Below, one piece after another: positions 7,519 to 10,538 of a stretch of DNA of 10,538 bases. Positions within the stretch are counted from its first letter, which is position 1; each line of letters opens with the position of its first letter. Origin of the DNA: Euryarchaeota archaeon UBA463. Lineage in GTDB: Archaea > Thermoplasmatota > Poseidoniia > Poseidoniales > Thalassarchaeaceae. The stretch covers positions 1-10,538 of the forward strand of contig DAOI01000002.1 in NCBI GenBank assembly GCA_002501805.1, in the 5' to 3' direction. Below the pieces are notes generated by a model. The model saw only the letters and a program-made list of their open reading frames with translations. It searched no databases and was not told the origin of the DNA. The position numbers and the translations under genes are program-made.

Positions 7519-7985
7519 TTCAGCCTTCTGCTGGAAACCCATTCTAGTAGATCTAGTGCTACTTCGCATGACTCTGCGACAACGATGTCTTTGTCATCTT
7601 TGAATCTCTCTAAGACGCCTAGAGCTGTCCTATCGCCTATGGCTCCCAGGGCCTCCGCTGCCTCGTGTCTGACCATTACATCCTCTTCATAATCCTCCAG
7701 TCTATCAATCAAGTGAGGTACCGCCGCTGAATCCTGCATTTGACCCATCACGTATGCTATTTCATGCTTCAAAAGTGCTGATGATGATGAAAAGGCGGCG
7801 GCCAGAGCTTCCACTGAATCATTCCCGCCAATATTTCTGAGTGCGAATAAGGCCCTCATTCTCTGAAACATCTTCTCTTCCTCATCGCATAAAGTTGCTC
7901 TGAGTCTAGTGACGTCATCGTCAGTACTTGGCGGAGCAGGGTCTACAGAATCAAATTCACTAACCTCGGGTCTCTTCCCATTCAT
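7506..7985 (-). CDS. HEAT-repeat protein resembling the C-terminal half of deoxyhypusine hydroxylase (half-size DOHH-like)
   Basis: The likely role is hydroxylation of deoxyhypusine on aIF5A, by homology only. The 159 residues form HEAT repeats with two His-Glu motifs, H74-E75 in SALLKHEIAYVMGQMQ and H107-E108 in MVRHEAAEALGAIGD. The 33-residue spacing equals that in each half of human DOHH, where these residues bind the two irons. Other shared segments, compared from memory with the human C-terminal half, are SVDPAPP (13-19), RALFALRNIGG (44-54), AAVPHL (87-92) and ESCEVALDLLEW (138-149). Eukaryotic DOHH is about 300 residues with four HE motifs; here there are two, so a homodimer would be needed for a di-iron site. 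The gene is intact: its ATG is 2 nt after the mqnD stop with a Shine-Dalgarno before it, so no N-terminal half is hidden upstream. A generic E-Z type HEAT/PBS-lyase repeat protein is the fallback call. Confidence 0.8.
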   Translation of the reverse strand: MNGKRPEVSEFDSVDPAPPSTDDDVTRLRATLCDEEEKMFQRMRALFALRNIGGNDSVEALAAAFSSSSALLKHEIAYVMGQMQDSAAVPHLIDRLEDYEEDVMVRHEAAEALGAIGDRTALGVLERFKDDKDIVVAESCEVALDLLEWVSSRRLNYSE

Positions 7986-7987
7986 GT

Positions 7988-8845
7988 TTATTCACCCGAA
8001 CCAACGAAAATAATTGAATCTACGTCCAAATCAGATCTGACCATGCCTATTTCTTGACCCTTTCTGAGGAATAATCGTATAGCGTCTCTCCCGTCGTCCC
8101 CATAGTCAAGAGTTCTTTTATTCACATACATGCCGACGAATTCCTCATTTGTGTCGTCATCAATTCCTCTTCCCCACTCCTTTGCAAATTTTAGCGCGTC
8201 TTCAGGATTTGAGAGTGAATGCTCTATGCTATTTCTTACATCATCGGTAATTTTGCCACACATTTCCAATCCTAGATCTTTCCTTACTACATTTCCCCCC
8301 AAAGGTAGGGGAAGCCCAGTCTCTTCATTCCACCATATTCCCAAGTCGAGAACGAGATTGACGCCCTCGTCCTTCCAGGTTAGCTGCCCTTCATGGATAA
8401 TGACCCCTACATCGTACTCGCCACTCTTAACAGATGGCATAATCTCATCAAATGGTACTACCCTGTAGTCAACATCTCCCAGGGCCAGCCTTAGTGATAG
8501 GTATGCGCTAGTTCCAACTCCGGGAATAGCGAAAACCTTACTTTTTGCCTCTTCGATAGTCATTTCTTCTCTGGAAATTATCATCGGACCATATCCCTCT
8601 CCCATCGAAGCGCCACAGTTCATCAAATGATACTTATCAGAAATTTCGGGGAATGAGTGTATGCTAACTGCAGAAACCTCGTAATCGCCATTCATTGCAT
8701 GCTGATTCAAAGTCTCAATATCCAATAGGACATGTTCGTATTTTCTCTCTTCAGTGTCTATTGCTCCTGTGGTCATTGCATGGAACATGAATGCGTCATC
8801 TGGGTCCGGCGAGTGTCCAACTCTGTATACAATCTCATCGCTCAT
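7988..8845 (-). CDS. mqnD: 1,4-dihydroxy-6-naphthoate synthase (MqnD)
   Basis: Fourth enzyme of the futalosine menaquinone route: converts cyclic de-hypoxanthine futalosine into 1,4-dihydroxy-6-naphthoate; cytosolic. From the ATG at 8845 it has 285 residues. It begins with YRVGHSPDPDDAFMF (7-21), followed by DIETLNQHA, VSAVSIHSFPEI, GASMGEGYGPMI (78-89), PFDEIM, IIHEGQ (149-154, His151 matching the catalytic His of Thermus MqnD), GLPLPLGGNV and FVGMYVN near the C-terminus. The frame runs open to 9040, but the extra 65 residues look nothing like the family and lie antisense to the neighbouring small gene. ATG at 8845 also sits 25 nt from a TATA-like patch. The DOHH-like gene follows after 2 nt in the same transcript. 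Confidence 0.94.
   Translation of the reverse strand: MSDEIVYRVGHSPDPDDAFMFHAMTTGAIDTEERKYEHVLLDIETLNQHAMNGDYEVSAVSIHSFPEISDKYHLMNCGASMGEGYGPMIISREEMTIEEAKSKVFAIPGVGTSAYLSLRLALGDVDYRVVPFDEIMPSVKSGEYDVGVIIHEGQLTWKDEGVNLVLDLGIWWNEETGLPLPLGGNVVRKDLGLEMCGKITDDVRNSIEHSLSNPEDALKFAKEWGRGIDDDTNEEFVGMYVNKRTLDYGDDGRDAIRLFLRKGQEIGMVRSDLDVDSIIFVGSGE
7992..7996 (-). promoter_or_regulatory. Shine-Dalgarno of the DOHH-like gene
   Basis: The minus strand reads GGTGA, 6 nt before the ATG at 7985, inside the final codons of mqnD. It supports independent translation of the half-size protein and therefore its start. Confidence 0.5.
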
Positions 8846-8865
8846 GTACGTTCGCGTGCAAGGCG

Positions 8866-8875
8866 ATTCAAAATT
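8866..8875 (-). promoter_or_regulatory. TATA-like element for the mqnD-DOHH-like operon
   Basis: The minus strand reads AATTTTGAAT, centred 25 nt before the mqnD ATG at 8845. That is the spacing expected for a leaderless archaeal transcript, and no Shine-Dalgarno is present. It also argues against the longer 9040 start. Confidence 0.4.
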
Positions 8876-8905
8876 CCTCCGTGTCATAACTCTCTGTAGT
8901 AAGAG

Positions 8906-8913
8906 TGAATAAT
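8906..8913 (+). promoter_or_regulatory. TATA-like element for the small two-cysteine gene
   Basis: TGAATAAT is centred 24 nt before the ATG at 8934, the leaderless spacing again. With the element at 8866-8875 it makes an 88-bp divergent promoter region. Confidence 0.35.
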
Positions 8914-8933
8914 CGCTACTCTGACGAGTAGTC

Positions 8934-9131
8934 ATGCCCGACCCCGACAAGCTATCCACGGCCACAGGCCAGCTCGGTCCTATTTGCTCCGTCACAGGTA
9001 AGCCGATTACATTCTCAGAAGCCATAGTTGTTGATGACAAATATGTGTGCTACGAGGCATACGTTGAACTTATCGGCCAGGCATCCGCCACTGATTCTCG
9101 CGAAGTCCCATCCAAGCTACCACTGGAATGA
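8934..9131 (+). CDS. Small two-cysteine protein of unknown function (65 aa)
   Basis: I do not recognise the family. The protein has an ordered-looking core, with Cys18 in CSVTGKPI (18-25), then EAIVVDDKYVCYEAYVEL (29-46) with Cys39, between a short polar N-terminus and a polar C-terminal tail. C-x-x-T-G-K-P-I followed by a beta-hairpin-like VVDDKYVC recalls half of a treble-clef or LIM-like zinc site, but only two Cys and no His are present, so metal binding would need a dimer or partner. A TATA-like patch 24 nt upstream and ordinary codon use support it as a real gene rather than a shadow of the mqnD frame on the other strand. priS follows after 37 bp with no new promoter visible, so the two are probably co-transcribed. 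Confidence 0.65.
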   Translation: MPDPDKLSTATGQLGPICSVTGKPITFSEAIVVDDKYVCYEAYVELIGQASATDSREVPSKLPLE

Positions 9132-9168
9132 TGGGCACCTTCATGAATGACTGTCTCCCCTAGGTAAC

Positions 9169-10341
9169 GTGGCCATCGGTTGGAGCAGGTATGCACTTAG
9201 ATTTGGGGACTACTACCGTTCCTTGTCTACTAGTGATTTGTGGACGCCCCCCCGACTCCGTTCCAGAGAGTGGATGTTCATTCCTTGGGGTTCTAAACCC
9301 CCTGATAGACATCGAGCATTACCTACCAAAGAAGATTTACTGAAGTATTTGCAGACAAGATCGCCACATTCATGTTTTCATAGTACCGCATATTATAACG
9401 ATCCCAGTCAAAGAAAAATGGTAGAGAAGGGATGGTTAGGTGCAGATTTAATCTTCGATCTCGACGGAGACCATCTTCCGGGTGTTTCAGATAATGACTT
9501 CCCAGGGATGATGGAGAAAATTCAGGAACAGGCATGGAGTCTTTGGTCGGACTTCCTTCATCCAGAGTTCGGATTCGACGAGAAATACGTACAGACAACT
9601 TTCTCAGGCCATAGAGGATTCCATATTCATGTTAGAGACCCCTCTCTGATGCATCTTGACTCAAACGCTAGGAGAGAGCTAGTGAACTACATCACTGGCG
9701 TCGGCATTGATGTTCAATCTGTTATGTCAGGGCCCAATATTGGATGGTCTGAGAGGATCGATCTGGGATTCGACGATGTAGTTGGAACACTGGCCGATAT
9801 ATCATCGGGAGAAAACCAGGTAGAATCCATAAATCAGCTACATTCAAGTCTCAAATCAAGGAACTTCTCATGTTCCAAGGAACAAATCAAGAAATTGGCC
9901 TCTGAATCAATCACCGGTGGAAGAATAGATAGATTGAGGGAAGATAATAGTAGGCCAGTCTTCACAACCAAGAAACTCAATGAGGCATTTTGGGAATTGG
10001 TAAAGGGAGCTCCATTAGCCGTTGGAGAGACTGATGAAAATGTGACAGTAGATGTGAAGAGAGTTATCAGATGGGTAGGTAGCCTACATGGTAAATCAGG
10101 ACTTAGAGTTACTGAGTTCCCACTTTCTAGATTGGAGCCGGGAAGGAGTGACTCATTCGATGCAATGTCAGAGTCGTCTGTTTTCAGTACCCAGAATAGT
10201 TGTAAAGTAGAATTAATTGTTGATGATGTAACAACTAGGATATCAGGGCAGGAAGTTTCAGGATCTTCTGGCGACGTGTTCGAAGTTCATGAGTCCATGG
10301 CAACATTCTTGGGGCTCAAAGGTTGGGCAATCATGCACTAA
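9169..10341 (+). CDS. priS: DNA primase small (catalytic) subunit PriS
   Basis: Archaeo-eukaryotic primase catalytic subunit; with PriL it makes the primers that start DNA replication. Landmarks in the 390 residues are SREWMFIPWG (32-41), HSTAYYNDP (71-79), the metal-binding pair Asp97 and Asp99 in FDLDGD, FSGHRGFHIHVRD (145-157), and VDVKRVIRWVGSLHGKSGLR (294-313) with the third catalytic Asp295 and nucleotide-binding His307. The start is GTG at 9169: a stop lies in frame just upstream, and the next ATG (Met36) would cut off the conserved REW and YY region. The zinc knuckle that follows the DxD motif in Pyrococcus PriS is absent; the segment 100-140 has no Cys, a layout I also recall for haloarchaeal PriS. 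It sits 37 bp after the small two-cysteine gene with only a weak AGGT before the GTG. Confidence 0.94.
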   Translation: MAIGWSRYALRFGDYYRSLSTSDLWTPPRLRSREWMFIPWGSKPPDRHRALPTKEDLLKYLQTRSPHSCFHSTAYYNDPSQRKMVEKGWLGADLIFDLDGDHLPGVSDNDFPGMMEKIQEQAWSLWSDFLHPEFGFDEKYVQTTFSGHRGFHIHVRDPSLMHLDSNARRELVNYITGVGIDVQSVMSGPNIGWSERIDLGFDDVVGTLADISSGENQVESINQLHSSLKSRNFSCSKEQIKKLASESITGGRIDRLREDNSRPVFTTKKLNEAFWELVKGAPLAVGETDENVTVDVKRVIRWVGSLHGKSGLRVTEFPLSRLEPGRSDSFDAMSESSVFSTQNSCKVELIVDDVTTRISGQEVSGSSGDVFEVHESMATFLGLKGWAIMH

Positions 10342-10413
10342 TGCGGGCACTTAGGCATACTTAATCACAGAATGTTGAATAGTGTAGAGTCCCGGAAATC
10401 AACTGAGACGAGT

Positions 10414-10538
10414 ATGCCGGACGAAGATGAATCTTTGGTGGGTCCCAATGGAATGCCCTTGCCACCACCCCCTCCGGGGCTTAATTTACCCCCTCCTCCG
10501 CCTATCCCAGTCCCTCCTCCGCCACCAGTGGAGGCCAA
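10414..10538 (+). CDS. Proline-run protein, N-terminal fragment (runs off the window)
   Basis: The frame gives 41 complete codons: an acidic start (PDEDESLVGPNGMPL) followed by three blocks of five consecutive prolines separated by GLNL and IPV. The function cannot be told from this fragment; such tails are usually flexible linkers ahead of a folded or membrane domain. ATG at 10414 is preferred, with an AT-rich GTTGAATAG patch about 36 nt upstream. An in-frame ATG at 10372 is an alternative that would add 14 residues. It follows priS by 72 bp. Consecutive prolines stall ribosomes and are translated with the help of a/eIF5A, which is notable beside the DOHH-like gene. That the frame is coding is inferred from the clean open frame and start context. 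Confidence 0.6.
   Translation, partial: MPDEDESLVGPNGMPLPPPPPGLNLPPPPPIPVPPPPPVEA

Noticed and set aside
7506..7985. Frameshift or truncation hiding an N-terminal half of the DOHH-like gene
   Set aside because: The upstream DNA is intact mqnD coding sequence ending 2 nt before the ATG, so no missing half is encoded there.
8130..8468. 112-residue plus-strand frame inside mqnD
   Set aside because: It is antisense to highly conserved MqnD segments and its composition (Ser/Pro/Phe rich) is typical of a shadow frame.
8846..9040. 65-residue N-terminal extension of the mqnD frame
   Set aside because: It lacks family similarity, is Ser/Thr-rich, lies antisense to the 65-aa gene, and a TATA-like element falls inside it just ahead of the ATG at 8845.
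9139..9150. CTTCATGAATGA also present near 3583-3594, upstream of two genes, considered as a shared operator
   Set aside because: A 12-base match containing a simple palindrome is expected by chance, and the positions relative to the genes differ.
10465..10531. C/CT-rich repeated CCTCCGCC units as a DNA repeat or regulatory tract
   Set aside because: They are explained by in-frame proline codons of the partial gene.

Overview
The window looks like archaeal chromosome, most plausibly a Thermoplasmatota-type euryarchaeote such as the marine Group II/III lineages. The archaeal signs are an archaeal/eukaryotic-type small primase subunit (PriS), an archaeal/eukaryotic-type prolyl-tRNA synthetase, a two-subunit (split) transketolase, heavy use of AGA/AGG for arginine, and translation signals of archaeal style. 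First genes of transcription units have an AT-rich TATA-like element about 24-38 nt before the start codon and no Shine-Dalgarno, while several genes inside operons carry a clear Shine-Dalgarno. The lineage call is inference; the archaeal call is firm. No rRNA, tRNA, CRISPR, transposon or phage gene was seen. The window is almost fully coding and has no gene-free stretch above 130 bases.

Left part (1-3577): the 3' part of a bifunctional CoaBC (coenzyme A synthesis) whose start lies outside the window, then prolyl-tRNA synthetase, then a convergent unknown two-span membrane protein with a sequon-rich external domain. The stop codons of proS and the membrane-protein gene share one CTAG.

Middle (3625-9131): a split transketolase on the minus strand (N-terminal TPP-binding subunit, then C-terminal subunit, 4-bp overlap) faces away from a futalosine-route menaquinone cluster. 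mqnE (aminofutalosine synthase) and mqnA (chorismate dehydratase) are adjacent on the plus strand. They converge on a minus-strand pair, mqnD (1,4-dihydroxy-6-naphthoate synthase) followed 2 nt later by a 159-residue HEAT-repeat protein. mqnB and mqnC are not in the window. A small 65-residue two-cysteine protein diverges from mqnD.

Right part (9169-10538): priS from a GTG start, then the first 41 codons of a protein with extreme proline runs, cut by the window edge.

The item most worth attention is the HEAT protein at 7506-7985. Its sequence matches the C-terminal half of eukaryotic deoxyhypusine hydroxylase (DOHH), including both His-Glu iron-ligand motifs at the correct 33-residue spacing and even the SVDPAPP linker that joins the two halves of the eukaryotic enzyme. 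It is complete as a gene, so it is a natural half-size DOHH-like protein that could form the di-iron site only as a dimer. An archaeal hydroxylase of this kind would complete hypusine on aIF5A, the factor that helps ribosomes through polyproline runs, and a gene with extreme polyproline runs lies about 2.4 kb away.
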